From Geothrix sp. 21YS21S-2 (lineage in GTDB: Bacteria; Acidobacteriota; Holophagae; Holophagales; Holophagaceae), in contig NZ_CP132910.1 in the NCBI RefSeq assembly GCF_030846775.1, forward strand, positions 3,475,001-3,539,000: 64,000 nucleotides of DNA, written 5' to 3'. Shown here piece by piece: positions 17,453 to 26,660 of this stretch. Made by a program: the position numbers and the translations under genes. Position 1 is the stretch's first letter, and every line of letters begins with the position of its first letter. A model generated the notes under the pieces. It did no database searches, was not told the DNA's origin, and saw only the letters and a list, made by a program, of their open reading frames with translations.

Positions 17453-19612
17453 ATGTCCAACGCCCAGACGATCAAAGGTTCCGACATCCACAGCCTCGAC
17501 GAGATGAAGGTGAGCCGCTTCTTCGGCTGCAACACCTTCAACGAGCGGACCATGCGTGAGCGGCTGCCCCGGGAGGTCTTCAAGGCCTTCCGCCACAGCC
17601 TCAAGCGCGGCGAGCCCCTGTCCCCGGAGACGGCCCACGGGGTGGCCCAGGCCATGAAGGAGTGGGCCCTGGAGCACGGCGCCACGCATTTCACCCACTG
17701 GTTCCTGCCCATGACCGGCGCCACCGCCGAGAAGCACGACGCCTTCATCGCCTGGGACGAGGCGGGGGTGGTCATCGAGAAGTTCAGCGGCAGCCAGCTC
17801 ATCCAGGGCGAGCCCGACGCCAGCTCCTTCCCCTCGGGGGGGCTGCGGGCCACCTTCGAGGCCCGGGGCTACACCGTGTGGGACGCCACCAGCCCGGCCT
17901 TCCTCATCGAGAGCCCGCTGGGCACGACCCTCTGCATCCCCACCGCCTTCGTGGGGTACCACGGCGAGGCCCTGGACAACAAGCTGCCCCTGCTGCGCTC
18001 CATGGAGGCCGTGAGCACGGCCGCCCTTCACGCCCTGGGCCATTTCGAGAGCCGGGCCACCCAGGTGGTGCCCCAGTGCGGGCCCGAGCAGGAGTACTTC
18101 CTCGTGGACCTGGACCTGGCCCGGGAGCGGCCCGACCTCATCTTCGCCAACCGCACCCTCCAGGGCGCCCGGCCCCCCAAGGGCCAGGAGCTGGAGGACC
18201 ACTACTTCGGCAGCATCAAGGAGCGGGTCCTGGGCTTCATGCAGGACGTTGAACTGGAGTGCTTCAAGCTGGGCATCCCCGCCAAGACCCGCCACAACGA
18301 GGTGGCCCCGAACCAGTTCGAGCTGGCCCCCATCTACGAGCCCGCCAACCTGGCCTCGGACCACAACCAGCTCCTGATGGAGATCATGAAGCGCGTGGGC
18401 GAGCGCCACAACCTGGCGGTGCTCCTGCACGAGAAGCCCTTCGCCGGCGTCAACGGCTCGGGCAAGCACGTGAACTGGAGCATGGCCACGGACGAGGGCC
18501 ACAACCTGCTGGACCCCGGCAAGACCCCCGAGGAGAACCTGCAGTTCCTGTACTTCCTGGGCGCCACCCTCAAGGCCATCCACCGCCACGGGGGGCTCCT
18601 GCGGGCCTCCATCGCCTTCGCGGGCAACGACCACCGCCTGGGGGCCAACGAGGCCCCCCCGGCCATCATGAGCGCCTACCTGGGCTCCCAGCTCAACCAC
18701 ATCCTGGAGGCCATCGAACGCGGCGACGTGGCCGACGCCAGCGAGAAGCAGCTCCTGGACCTGAAGCTGGGGAGCCTGCCCGCCCTGGAGAAGGACGCCA
18801 CGGACCGCAACCGCACGAGCCCCTTCGCCTTCACGGGCAACAAGTTCGAGTTCCGCGCCGTGGGCTCCTCCCAGGCCATCGCCTTCCCGCTCACGGTCAT
18901 CAACGCCACGGTGGCCGAGGCCCTGGACGCCATGAACACGCGTATGGACGAGGAGATGGCCGCCGGCAAGGGCACCCGCGCGGCCGCCATCGCGGTCATC
19001 CGGGAGGCCATCATCGAGACCCGGGCCATCCGGTTCGAGGGCAACGGCTATTCCGAGGAATGGACGGTCGAGGCCGAGCGCAGGGGCCTGCCCCACGCCC
19101 GGGACACCGTCGCCGCCCTGCGCATCTGGGAGGAGGCCAAGTCCAAGGAGGTCTTCAGCCGCAGCGGCATCCTCACCGCCGGGGAGTGCGATGCCCGCCT
19201 GCACATCCGGCACGAGCAGTACCAGAAGGCCCTGTCCATCGAGGCGCAGGTGCTGCGGGAGATGGCGGAGACCCTGCTCCTCCCGGCCATCGTCGAGGAC
19301 CTGGGGGCCCGGGCCGACGCCCTCGGCAAGCTGGCCGCGGTGGGCATCCCCGTGCCGGCCCCGCTCAAGGCCGCGCTGGAGACCCAGACCCGGCTCGCCG
19401 GGGTTGCCCAGGAGCGCCTGGTGGCCCTCAAGGCGGCCATGGTGGCGGCCGAGGCCCTGGAGTCGCACCACGCGCGCACCGAAGCCTACGGGGGCAGCGT
19501 GCGCCACGCCCAGGACCTGCTGCGCGACGTGCTGGACCAGCTGGAGAAGGACTGCAGCGCCGCCCGGTGGCCCATCCCTGTCTACCGGGAACTGCTGGCG
19601 CCCCTTATCTGA
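17453..19612 (+). CDS. glnN: glutamine synthetase type III
   Basis: ATP-dependent ammonia assimilation (glutamate + NH3 to glutamine). At 719 aa it is the long type III form, not the ~470-aa type I. Visible family segments: HFTHWFLPMTGATAEKHDAF near residue 80, DASSFPSGGLR, CGPEQEYFLVDL with metal-binding Glu residues, AKTRHNEVAPNQFELAPIYE, NGSGKHVNWSM and AGNDHRLGANEAPPAIMS. The ATG at 17453 follows GAGGAGGGA; an in-frame start 96 bases upstream would overlap the CRP-type palindrome. No adenylylation-type tail or neighbouring glnB is seen, so transcriptional control through the palindrome is a possible route. Confidence 0.95.
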   Translation: MSNAQTIKGSDIHSLDEMKVSRFFGCNTFNERTMRERLPREVFKAFRHSLKRGEPLSPETAHGVAQAMKEWALEHGATHFTHWFLPMTGATAEKHDAFIAWDEAGVVIEKFSGSQLIQGEPDASSFPSGGLRATFEARGYTVWDATSPAFLIESPLGTTLCIPTAFVGYHGEALDNKLPLLRSMEAVSTAALHALGHFESRATQVVPQCGPEQEYFLVDLDLARERPDLIFANRTLQGARPPKGQELEDHYFGSIKERVLGFMQDVELECFKLGIPAKTRHNEVAPNQFELAPIYEPANLASDHNQLLMEIMKRVGERHNLAVLLHEKPFAGVNGSGKHVNWSMATDEGHNLLDPGKTPEENLQFLYFLGATLKAIHRHGGLLRASIAFAGNDHRLGANEAPPAIMSAYLGSQLNHILEAIERGDVADASEKQLLDLKLGSLPALEKDATDRNRTSPFAFTGNKFEFRAVGSSQAIAFPLTVINATVAEALDAMNTRMDEEMAAGKGTRAAAIAVIREAIIETRAIRFEGNGYSEEWTVEAERRGLPHARDTVAALRIWEEAKSKEVFSRSGILTAGECDARLHIRHEQYQKALSIEAQVLREMAETLLLPAIVEDLGARADALGKLAAVGIPVPAPLKAALETQTRLAGVAQERLVALKAAMVAAEALESHHARTEAYGGSVRHAQDLLRDVLDQLEKDCSAARWPIPVYRELLAPLI

Positions 19613-19688
19613 AACGCATTTTCGATCAAAAACCCGGACGGTTGATGGGAGACTCGGAGATTGGCCTCTCCCGGCCGGAAGGTCCGCC

Positions 19689-20297
19689 ATGCCCGACGAC
19701 ATCACCCTGCACGTGCCGCCCCCCATCCTGGCGTCGGTGTCCCCGCGGCGCCGCCACTGGATGGAGGCGCTGCACATCCCCTACGAGGTGTGGGCGCCCG
19801 AAGTGGACGAGACGCCCCGCCCGGGCGAGGATCCCGAGTCCATGGTGGTCCGCCTGGCCCAGGCCAAGGCCGAGATCGTGGGCATCGTGAACCCCGACCG
19901 CTGGGTCATCGCCGCCGACACCACCGTTGCCGTGGACCACCACATCCTGGGCAAGCCCGTGTCCGAGGCCGACGCCGTGCGCATGCTCATGCTCATCCAG
20001 GGCCGCAGCCACCAGGTGCACACCGGCCTCTGCCTGCGCCGCAACAGCGAGGTCTACACCCTGGTGGACACCGCCAACGTGTTCCTCCGCCCCCTGCAGA
20101 AGAAGCAGGCGGAATGGTACGCCGCCTCCGGCGAGCCCATGGACAAGGCAGGGGGCTACGCCGCCCAGGGCATCGCCGCCCTGTTCATCGAGCGTATCGA
20201 AGGCAGCTTCGCCACGGTGATGGGCTTCCCCGTGGAGCGCTTCTCGGAGCTGGCGCGCAGGCTGGGCCTGCTGGGGCTCTGGGTCGGGATGCCCTAG
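19689..20297 (+). CDS. Maf-like nucleotide pyrophosphatase
   Basis: Cytoplasmic house-cleaning nucleoside triphosphate pyrophosphatase of the Maf/HAM1-related fold, 202 aa. The conserved N-terminus is ILASVSPRRRHWMEAL, followed by VVRLAQAKAE, the catalytic AADTTVAVDHHILGKP (DTxV with catalytic Asp) and GRSHQVHTGLCL. Subfamily substrates are dTTP/UTP or m7GTP; the sequence does not decide between them for me. The start at 19689 is set by the family N-terminus; a longer frame exists but overlaps glnN. Confidence 0.9.
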   Translation: MPDDITLHVPPPILASVSPRRRHWMEALHIPYEVWAPEVDETPRPGEDPESMVVRLAQAKAEIVGIVNPDRWVIAADTTVAVDHHILGKPVSEADAVRMLMLIQGRSHQVHTGLCLRRNSEVYTLVDTANVFLRPLQKKQAEWYAASGEPMDKAGGYAAQGIAALFIERIEGSFATVMGFPVERFSELARRLGLLGLWVGMP

Positions 20298-20336
20298 AAG
20301 GCCCCTCTGGAAACTCCCCCTTGACGGGCGATCCAA

Positions 20337-20370
20337 ACTACACCAAATTGAGTAGACCAATTTGAGTAGT
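20337..20370. promoter_or_regulatory. BlaI-type operator/promoter 1
   Basis: An imperfect dyad, ACTAC-AC-CAAATTG / 7-base spacer / CAATTTG-A-GTAGT, ends 10 bases before the first blaI-like start codon. A TTGACG hexamer (20321-20326) upstream could be the -35 element, so the dyad would cover the -10 region and the transcription start. The outer CTAC...GTAG matches the known BlaI/MecI/CopY operators (TACA/TGTA cores). Confidence 0.75.
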
Positions 20371-20380
20371 CGAGGCCCCC

Positions 20381-20752
20381 ATGACCCACCCCCCCCGCCC
20401 CACCGAAGCCGAGCTCAAGATCCTCAGGATCCTCTGGGACCTGGGGCCGGTGCCCGTCAAGGACGTCCAGGCCGCCCTGGCCTGCCACCAGGAGTACACC
20501 TATACCGGGGCCCTGCGGATGCTGCAGGTGATGCTGGAGAAGGGGCTGGTGGCCCGGGACGAGTCGGCCCGCTCCCATGTGTACCGCGCGGCCCATCCCC
20601 GGGAGTCCATGGAGCAGGGGCTCGTGGCGGACCTGCGGGACCGGCTCTTCGGGGGGTCGGCCCTGGCGCTGGTGCAGGCGGCCTTGCAGGCGGGATCGGT
20701 CTCCCCCGAGGAAAAGGACCGCATCCGGCGGCTGCTGGGGACGTCGAAATGA
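20381..20752 (+). CDS. BlaI/MecI/CopY-family transcriptional repressor (module 1)
   Basis: A 123-residue winged-helix repressor. The N-terminal domain (PTEAELKILRILWDLGPVPVKDVQAAL, then YTGALRMLQVMLEKGLVARDE, about 7-65) is the DNA-binding domain typical of BlaI, and the C-terminal helices (about 85-120) dimerise. Members bind a dyad over their own promoter and are cleaved after an M56-type membrane protease senses a signal. The gene sits directly behind such a dyad and overlaps the M56 gene by 4 bp (ATGA), giving a complete sensor-repressor unit. Confidence 0.92.
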   Translation: MTHPPRPTEAELKILRILWDLGPVPVKDVQAALACHQEYTYTGALRMLQVMLEKGLVARDESARSHVYRAAHPRESMEQGLVADLRDRLFGGSALALVQAALQAGSVSPEEKDRIRRLLGTSK

Positions 20753-22461
20753 ACGGCGCGGCGCCGGCGCTGGGGTGGGCCCTGGTCCATTCCGTCTGGC
20801 AGCTCGCCGCGGTGGGGGCCGTCGCGGCGGTCCTGCTGCGGGTGGCGGGACCGGAGCGGCCCCGGGCCCAGTACGGCATCGCCCTGGGCGCCCTGGTGCT
20901 GTGCCTGGTCCTGCCGGCTCTGGGCTTCGCCCAGGGGCTCGCGGTGGCCGCCGAGGCCATGCCGGGGCCCGCGGGCACGGAACCGGCCCTGCAGGCCCTC
21001 CAGGCCGCTCCTCCCGTGGCTGAATCCGGGAGGCGCCTGGCCTGGATGGCCGGGCACCTGGGCTGGGTCGCGGCCGCCTGGAGCCTGGGCGTGGCCGGGA
21101 TGGCCGCGCGGCTCGGAGGGGGCTGGCTGACCACCGTGGCCTGGCGCCGCCGGGCGCGTCCGGCGCCCGATGCCTGGCAGGGGCGCTTCGCGGGCCTCGC
21201 GCGGGCCCTGGGCGTGCGGGGACGGGTGCTGCTCCTGGCCTCGGCCCGGGTGGCCACGCCCGTGGCGGTGGGACTCTGGCGTCCCGTGGTGCTGGTGCCG
21301 GCGGCCCTTTTCACGGCCCTGCCCGAAGCCTACCTGGAGGCGCTCCTGGCCCATGAGCTGGCCCACGTGGCGCGCCTCGACTACCTCGTCAACCTCATCC
21401 AGGGCGTCATCGAGGTGCTCTGCTTCCACCACCCCGTGGTGTGGTGGCTGTCCCGCCGGATCCGGACCGTGCGGGAACACCTCTGCGACGATCTGGCCGT
21501 CAGGGCCATCGGCGATCCGCGGCGCCTGGCCCTGGCCCTCGACGCGCTGGACGACGTCCAGCCCAACCTCACCTCAATGGCCCTCGCGGCCCGCGGAGGA
21601 ATCTTGCACGAACGCATACGCCGACTCCTGAACCCGCCCCCAGCCACCTCGTCGTGGTCGCCGGGGCCCGCCATCCTCCTGCTTGCGCCCTTCGCCGTCC
21701 TGGCGCTGCGCGCGGGCGCTCCCGCGGCTCCACCCATCAACGCCGATCCGGGCGCCATCGCCGGCCTGGACACCCTGGCCGCGCGGGAGGGCCTGGATCC
21801 CCAGCTGCTCAGGTCCGTGGCCTGGGCCGAAAGCGGCCTCAATCCCAAGGCGAAGAGCCCCCTCGGGGCCCTGGGCATCCTGCAGGTGATGCCAGCCACC
21901 GCCACGCGCTTCGGCGCCCGGAACCTCGCGGATCCCGCGGAGGTGGCCGCCGCCGGCGCCCGCTACCTGAAGTTCCTGCTGGACCGCTACCAGGGCGACA
22001 CGGCCCGGGCCGTAGCGGCCTACAACTGCGGCGAGGAGGCCCTGGACGCGGGACGCGCCGGCACCGAGGCCGAGAACTACCGCGGCCTCGTGCTGGACCT
22101 CCTGAAGGCCCGGGCCGTGCAGCCCGCGGCGCCCCTGGGGCAGGGGTGGGTGGACGGCACCCTGCGCCGCACGGGATCCACCTGGACCGTGTGGACCCGG
22201 GTGAGCCACCGGGGCGGCCTGAAGCTGGAGTTCCTGCCGGATAACCCGGACGGCAAGCCGTACGGCACGGTGAAGGCGGGCGGCGGGGAGCCCCGGGACG
22301 CCTGGACCGAGTCGCGCCCCAGCGTGGTCATGGACCTGCGCGGCGGCACCACGGTCCGCGTACGCTGCACGGATGCCTCGGGAGGCGCCTCCGGCGAGGT
22401 CCGCATCCCCCTGGACGCGGCCTGGAAGACCTTCGCCTTCCGCATGGAGGCCCGTCCCTAG
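20749..22461 (+). CDS. M56 (BlaR1-type) membrane protease fused to a lytic transglycosylase (SLT) domain
   Basis: A 570-residue protein with two recognisable parts. Residues 1-320: membrane helices and an M56 protease core with HELAH at 202-206 and a downstream HLCDDLAV segment (Glu/Asp region of BlaR1). After another membrane helix (PAILLLAPFAVLAL, about 307-320), residues 340-430 form an SLT-type domain: catalytic Glu in WAESGLNPKAKSPLGALG (E361), GILQVMPATATRFG (376-389) and AYNCG (424-428). A beta-rich tail (465-570) follows. In BlaR1 this place holds a penicillin-binding sensor. Here the sensor is replaced by a peptidoglycan-binding or -cleaving domain, so the signal may be peptidoglycan itself. 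Start overlaps blaI by 4 bp. Confidence 0.9.
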   Translation: MNGAAPALGWALVHSVWQLAAVGAVAAVLLRVAGPERPRAQYGIALGALVLCLVLPALGFAQGLAVAAEAMPGPAGTEPALQALQAAPPVAESGRRLAWMAGHLGWVAAAWSLGVAGMAARLGGGWLTTVAWRRRARPAPDAWQGRFAGLARALGVRGRVLLLASARVATPVAVGLWRPVVLVPAALFTALPEAYLEALLAHELAHVARLDYLVNLIQGVIEVLCFHHPVVWWLSRRIRTVREHLCDDLAVRAIGDPRRLALALDALDDVQPNLTSMALAARGGILHERIRRLLNPPPATSSWSPGPAILLLAPFAVLALRAGAPAAPPINADPGAIAGLDTLAAREGLDPQLLRSVAWAESGLNPKAKSPLGALGILQVMPATATRFGARNLADPAEVAAAGARYLKFLLDRYQGDTARAVAAYNCGEEALDAGRAGTEAENYRGLVLDLLKARAVQPAAPLGQGWVDGTLRRTGSTWTVWTRVSHRGGLKLEFLPDNPDGKPYGTVKAGGGEPRDAWTESRPSVVMDLRGGTTVRVRCTDASGGASGEVRIPLDAAWKTFAFRMEARP

Positions 22462-22477
22462 AAATCCTGCCGGGAGC

Positions 22478-22527
22478 TTGACATCTACATTTTCTTTCGT
22501 AGATTGATACTACGAAAGAAAATGTAG
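22478..22527. promoter_or_regulatory. promoter with a perfect 18+18-bp operator dyad (module 2)
   Basis: CTACATTTTCTTTCGTAG (22485-22502) and its exact reverse complement (22510-22527) flank a 7-base spacer. A consensus -35 hexamer TTGACA (22478-22483) abuts the dyad, so a bound repressor would cover the -10 region, the start site and the ribosome-binding site; the next gene starts only 7 bases later. Outer CTAC/GTAG ends and the 7-base spacer are shared with operator 1, but the inner arms differ, so the two modules may have separate specificity. Confidence 0.88.
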
Positions 22528-22534
22528 GTGACCC

Positions 22535-22912
22535 GTGCGACACGCCTCCACCCAGCCCACCGATGTGGAACTGACCATCCTCAACGTCCTGTGGGACCGG
22601 GGTCCCTCCACGGTGCGCCAGGTCCACGAGGTGCTGGCCGCCCGCAAGGACGTGGCCTACACCACGGTCCTGAAGATGCTCCAGACGATGTTCGACAAGG
22701 AACTGGTGGTGCGGGACGACACGGAACGCAGCCACGTCTATGCCGCGGCGCTGGAGCGGACCCAGGCCCAGCGCGGGCTGCTGCGGGACCTGCTGGACCG
22801 GGCCTTCGGGGGCTCCGCGCGGGAGCTGGTGATGCTGGCGCTGCAGGCCGGGAAGCTCAAGCCCGCGGAAAAGGCGGAGATCCAGAGGCTCCTGGACGGG
22901 AGGAAGCCATGA
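22535..22912 (+). CDS. BlaI/MecI/CopY-family transcriptional repressor (module 2)
   Basis: A 125-residue paralogue of the repressor at 20381. The winged-helix domain reads PTDVELTILNVLWDRGPSTVRQVHEVL ... YTTVLKMLQTMFDKELVVRDD, closer to canonical BlaI than module 1. The start is a GTG placed 7 bases after the operator dyad; the dyad's last bases (TAGGTG) double as a weak Shine-Dalgarno. It overlaps the next M56 gene by 4 bp. It presumably represses itself and the protease gene. Confidence 0.92.
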   Translation: MRHASTQPTDVELTILNVLWDRGPSTVRQVHEVLAARKDVAYTTVLKMLQTMFDKELVVRDDTERSHVYAAALERTQAQRGLLRDLLDRAFGGSARELVMLALQAGKLKPAEKAEIQRLLDGRKP

Positions 22913-24267
22913 GGACCCTGGGCCCGGAGCTGCAGAGCCTGGCGTGGGCCCTGCTGCACTTCCTCTGGCAGGGCCTGGTCATCTGGGCCGCCACGGCCCT
23001 GGCGCTGCGCCTGGCGCGGGGGCCGAGGGCGCGGTACGTCCTGGCCTGCCTGGGCCTGGCGGCCTGCGTGGCATGGCCCCTGGCGACCTTCCTGCTGGGG
23101 CTGCCCGGAGGGCCCATGGCGGGTCCGGCCCAGCCCATCCGGCTCGCGGCGGAGGCCCTGGTGCCGGCGCCCACCTGGCCCCTGGGACTCAAGGTCCGGC
23201 TCCTGCCCCACCTGCCGGCGCTCTTCACGGCCTGGGCGGCGGGGGCCCTGGTCCTCGGGCTGCGCCTGGCCGGGGGCTGGGTCCGGGTGCAGCGGCTCCG
23301 GTGGACGGGGCTCTCCCTGGCCAGGGACCTGCAGGACCGGGTGGAGGTCCTGGCGGGGGTGCTGGGCCTGGGGCGCCCGGTGCGCCTGCGCATCAGCTCC
23401 CGGGTGGAGATGCCCGTGGTGCTGGGGGCGCTGCGCCCCCTGATCCTCCTGCCGGCGGCGGTGGTGACCGGACTGAGCCCCGCCGCCCTGGACCTCATCC
23501 TCGTGCACGAGCTGTGCCACGTGCGGCGCCACGACTACCTCGTCAACCTGACGCAGGGCGCCGTGGAGGTCCTGCTCTTCTACCACCCGTGCGTGTGGTG
23601 GATCTCCGGCCGCGTTCGCGCGGAGCGGGAGCTCTGCTGCGACGACGCCGCGGTGGCCTTCGGGGGTGACCCTGAGTTCTATGCCCGCACCCTGAACCGT
23701 CTGGACGATCTCCGGACTCCAGCCCCGGCCCTGGCTGCCGGAGGAGGCAACGTGATGCTGAGAATCAAGCGGCTCCTCGCTCCCCGCCCCGATCCCGCGC
23801 GGATCCCCTGGGCCGCGCTCCTCTGCGGGGCGGCGCTGTCGGTCATGTGCGGGGCGGGCCTCTGGGCCCGCACCGCCGAGACCCCCAGGGCCGCACCGAA
23901 AGCGGTCCCCGTGAAGGCGGAGAAGGCCCCCGCTGCCCCGGTCCGTCCGGCCCCGCGGGAAGAGGCGTCCCCCAAAGCGCCGGAGGCCGCCCCGGGGAGC
24001 ACGCGGGAGAGCTACCTCACCCGGCAAGCCTTCTTCGAGTGGAAGGAGGGAACCCTGGCCGTGATCGTCGTGAAGAACCTGACCCAGGGCGAAATCCAGG
24101 AGGTCCTCCGCAGGATCGACCTCCTGGCCGAGGACCAGGAGGGCAAGGGCCGCTTCGGGGGTAGCTGGGACTTCCCCGGGGGACGCATGACGGAAAAGGA
24201 AGCGGCGGCCTGCCGCAGCTTCAGGCTGGAGGGCGTGACCACCGCGGCGGTGCGGCGGGTGCTCTAG
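22909..24267 (+). CDS. M56 (BlaR1-type) membrane protease, no recognised sensor domain
   Basis: A 452-residue membrane protein with the zinc-protease motif HELCH at 200-204, a second conserved segment YHPCVWWISGRVRAERELCCDD, and about four N-terminal membrane helices plus one near residue 307. The part beyond the last helix is an Ala/Pro/Lys-rich linker followed by about 90 residues (SYLTRQAFFEWKEG ... FRLEGVTTAAVRRVL) that I do not recognise. It lacks the penicillin-binding domain of BlaR1 and the SLT domain of its neighbour. It is likely the sensor-protease for the repressor of module 2. Confidence 0.88.
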   Translation: MRTLGPELQSLAWALLHFLWQGLVIWAATALALRLARGPRARYVLACLGLAACVAWPLATFLLGLPGGPMAGPAQPIRLAAEALVPAPTWPLGLKVRLLPHLPALFTAWAAGALVLGLRLAGGWVRVQRLRWTGLSLARDLQDRVEVLAGVLGLGRPVRLRISSRVEMPVVLGALRPLILLPAAVVTGLSPAALDLILVHELCHVRRHDYLVNLTQGAVEVLLFYHPCVWWISGRVRAERELCCDDAAVAFGGDPEFYARTLNRLDDLRTPAPALAAGGGNVMLRIKRLLAPRPDPARIPWAALLCGAALSVMCGAGLWARTAETPRAAPKAVPVKAEKAPAAPVRPAPREEASPKAPEAAPGSTRESYLTRQAFFEWKEGTLAVIVVKNLTQGEIQEVLRRIDLLAEDQEGKGRFGGSWDFPGGRMTEKEAAACRSFRLEGVTTAAVRRVL

Positions 24268-24461
24268 GTGTCAGGCCGATCCACAGGTCTCCGCCCACGT
24301 GGAACCCTTCCAGCGCGCGGATGCCGGGAGGGCCACGCGGTCCTCCGGGGTTCCGAAAGGAGGTTTCGAAAATGAAGTCCATGCCGGGGGCGTAGAAGAT
24401 CCCCCGCGGGAACTTCCGGTCCGGAGGTCCCACCTTCCGGACGGGAGAGAGCTTTGTAATT

Positions 24462-26660
24462 ATGTGCAGCAATATTAATATTTCCAAATTCCTCCAGGAT
24501 CTGGTTCCCGCCGCCGCGGGGCTGACCCTCCTGCTCGCCTGCGGTGGCGGCTCGGGCAAGGGGGGCGCCGCCGCCGTGCCCGAGGTGGCCCCCGGCTCAA
24601 GGGTGCCCGAACTGGTCTCCATCACCCCCGGCAAGGGAAAGCCCGGCGACCTGGTGAGGATCTCGGGAAGGAACCTTCTGGGGGCCATGGTGACCTTCGG
24701 CGGCGGGGAGGCCGTGGTCCGGACCCGGACCGACACGGTAATGGTGGTGGTGGTGCCCGCCGGCGCCAGCGGCACCGTCACCATCGCCGCCCGCAACGAC
24801 CAGGGCGCGGCCACCCAGGGCATGGACTTCACGGTGGAGGCCTCGCCGGACCCGGCACCAACCCCCGACCCGACTTCGACGCCGGCCCCCACTCCGGCTC
24901 CGACCCCCGACCCGATTTCGACGCCCGCTCCGGCTCCGGCGCCTGACCCATCTTCGACGCCGACTCCGACGCCAACCTCGTCTCCGATGCCGGCTCCGAC
25001 CCCGACTCCGACGCCAACCTCGTCTCCGGCGCCGGCCCCGACCCCGACTCCGACGCCAACCCCGGTTTCGACGCCGACGCCAAAGCCGACACCGGCTCCG
25101 ACCCCACGTCCGGCACCCGCTCCCACCATCACCGGGCTCAATCGGCTCACGGGACCGGTGGGTGCCGACGTCGTCGTGACCGGGACCGACTTCACCTCGG
25201 TCAAGGCCGTCAGGTTCGCCGGCATCCCGCTGCCCCCGGGCTCCTACACCGTGGCCGGACCCGACCGCATCCTGCTGCGGATTCCGCCGGCGGCCCCGGC
25301 GACCCTCGCGCCCATCGAAGTGGAGACCTTGACGGGTCTCGCGCAAAGCAGGCCGTTCCTGGTGTCGCGGGTGCTGGACATCCGGGTGGACGCCATGAGC
25401 CCCCTGGCGGGTCCCCCGGGGACGGTGGTGACCCTGCGGGGAAAGGACCTGGACCGGGCCGGCCCCCTGATGAAGGACGGCGTGGAGATCCCGAACCAGC
25501 TGCTCGTGGACGGGACGACGCTCCACGTCCCCATCCCGCCGGGCATGGCCAGCGGCCCGCTGACGTTCCGGGCGTTGTCCGACGCCACCGTGCCCGCGAC
25601 CCCGGCGTTCACGGTCACCGCCCCGCCCACGCAGCGGGTGGCCTTCCTGGACACCCCCCTGGCTCCAAAGCGGGTCCAGCCCGGTGCCATGCCGTTCCTG
25701 GACCCCACGAATCCGGGCTTCGACCTCCTGGATTTCCCGGCGGGGATGCGAACCCAGCAGTATGGGATCCTGAACTTCCCCAAGGCACCCCTTTTCCATA
25801 ACTACGATCCCTACCTGGACAACGTCCGCCCGGGAAGGCACACCGGGACCTTCTGTACCCTCGCCCTGAAGCTGCCCCAGGCCTTCCTGGAGGCGGTGCC
25901 ACGGACGCTCCGGGACAAGGTCCATGCCCTTGGCCTGGCGGAGGACCGGGTGGACCTCTACTGCGTGAGCCAGGACATGCCGTACCTGGATGACGCGGGC
26001 TACCTGTTCCGGCCCCACTACTGGACGGACCCGGACGCCCCGGCCACCGTGACGGCCCCTGGCGCCTACAACGAGAACCGCACGGTGGATGTGGGCCTGT
26101 TCGACGCCGCCCCGGCCTTCCACTTCCAGGGGCACGGACCGGACGATTTCTTCCCGGGCCCCGTGCACGTGCACGACGACGGCCGCTTTGTCCTGTCCTC
26201 ACCGGCTGCCGTCATGAACCTCGAGGGTCTGGACCACACCACCACCGCGGCCTTCTGGACCCTGGTCCGGCTTGGGGACCGGGCGGCGGCGACCCTCCAC
26301 CTGTTCCTGAACGATGCCGACCAGATGGTCATGAATGCCCGCGCGAAGACAACGAATTCCGTGCGGAAGCTGTTCTGGACGGCCGCCACCATGCCCGGCA
26401 ATCCGGCCGCCGAGAAGCTCACGGCCCTGATGAGGCCCGTGGTGTCCGCCGTCCACGCGGGCCCGGTCTTCTCCGGCCACCGGGATCTCCTCGTCACGGG
26501 TTCGGGCTTCACGGGCGCCACGAGGGTGCGGCTGGGAGCGGTTCCCGCCATCATCTTCAAGGTGCTTGGCGACAACCTCATTCTCGCGACCGTCCCCGAC
26601 ATGGGGGGCGGACCCTGGACCTGCACCGTCACCACGCCTCTGGGCGGGGAGGGCTCCTAG
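24462..26660 (+). CDS. IPT/TIG-domain lipoprotein with Pro/Thr-rich linker
   Basis: A predicted outer-surface lipoprotein of 732 aa. The N-terminus has a signal with lipobox LLLAC at about residues 23-27, followed by Gly/Ser. Then come an IPT/TIG domain ([22 protein letters not shown], about 48-125), a Pro/Thr/Ala/Ser linker (about 129-221), two more TIG domains ([20 protein letters not shown] and [19 protein letters not shown]), a ~250-residue region of unknown fold with [22 protein letters not shown], and a final TIG-like domain ([21 protein letters not shown]). The His/Asp-rich segment might bind metal. No partner genes. The 194 bases before it hold no gene I can support. Confidence 0.8.
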   Translation: MCSNINISKFLQDLVPAAAGLTLLLACGGGSGKGGAAAVPEVAPGSRVPELVSITPGKGKPGDLVRISGRNLLGAMVTFGGGEAVVRTRTDTVMVVVVPAGASGTVTIAARNDQGAATQGMDFTVEASPDPAPTPDPTSTPAPTPAPTPDPISTPAPAPAPDPSSTPTPTPTSSPMPAPTPTPTPTSSPAPAPTPTPTPTPVSTPTPKPTPAPTPRPAPAPTITGLNRLTGPVGADVVVTGTDFTSVKAVRFAGIPLPPGSYTVAGPDRILLRIPPAAPATLAPIEVETLTGLAQSRPFLVSRVLDIRVDAMSPLAGPPGTVVTLRGKDLDRAGPLMKDGVEIPNQLLVDGTTLHVPIPPGMASGPLTFRALSDATVPATPAFTVTAPPTQRVAFLDTPLAPKRVQPGAMPFLDPTNPGFDLLDFPAGMRTQQYGILNFPKAPLFHNYDPYLDNVRPGRHTGTFCTLALKLPQAFLEAVPRTLRDKVHALGLAEDRVDLYCVSQDMPYLDDAGYLFRPHYWTDPDAPATVTAPGAYNENRTVDVGLFDAAPAFHFQGHGPDDFFPGPVHVHDDGRFVLSSPAAVMNLEGLDHTTTAAFWTLVRLGDRAAATLHLFLNDADQMVMNARAKTTNSVRKLFWTAATMPGNPAAEKLTALMRPVVSAVHAGPVFSGHRDLLVTGSGFTGATRVRLGAVPAIIFKVLGDNLILATVPDMGGGPWTCTVTTPLGGEGS
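24847..25125 (+). repeat. degenerate tandem repeat encoding a Pro/Thr/Ser/Ala linker
   Basis: About 280 bases built from short units such as CCGACTCCGACGCCAACC and CCGGCTCCGACCCC, encoding PTPTPT / PAPAPTP-type runs within the TIG lipoprotein. The units are in frame multiples (6 and 12 bases), so length changes would alter only the linker. Such linkers usually space surface domains from the membrane. Confidence 0.85.

Noticed and set aside
24268-24461. possible minus-strand coding remnant (...[21 protein letters not shown]...) before the TIG lipoprotein
   Set aside because: The stretch reads as peptide-like but has no convincing start, family or ribosome-binding site, and it runs antisense into the lipoprotein gene. 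I leave the region without a gene.
24847-25125. CRISPR-like array
   Set aside because: The repeats are short, imperfect, in frame and encode a Pro/Thr linker; there are no spacers.
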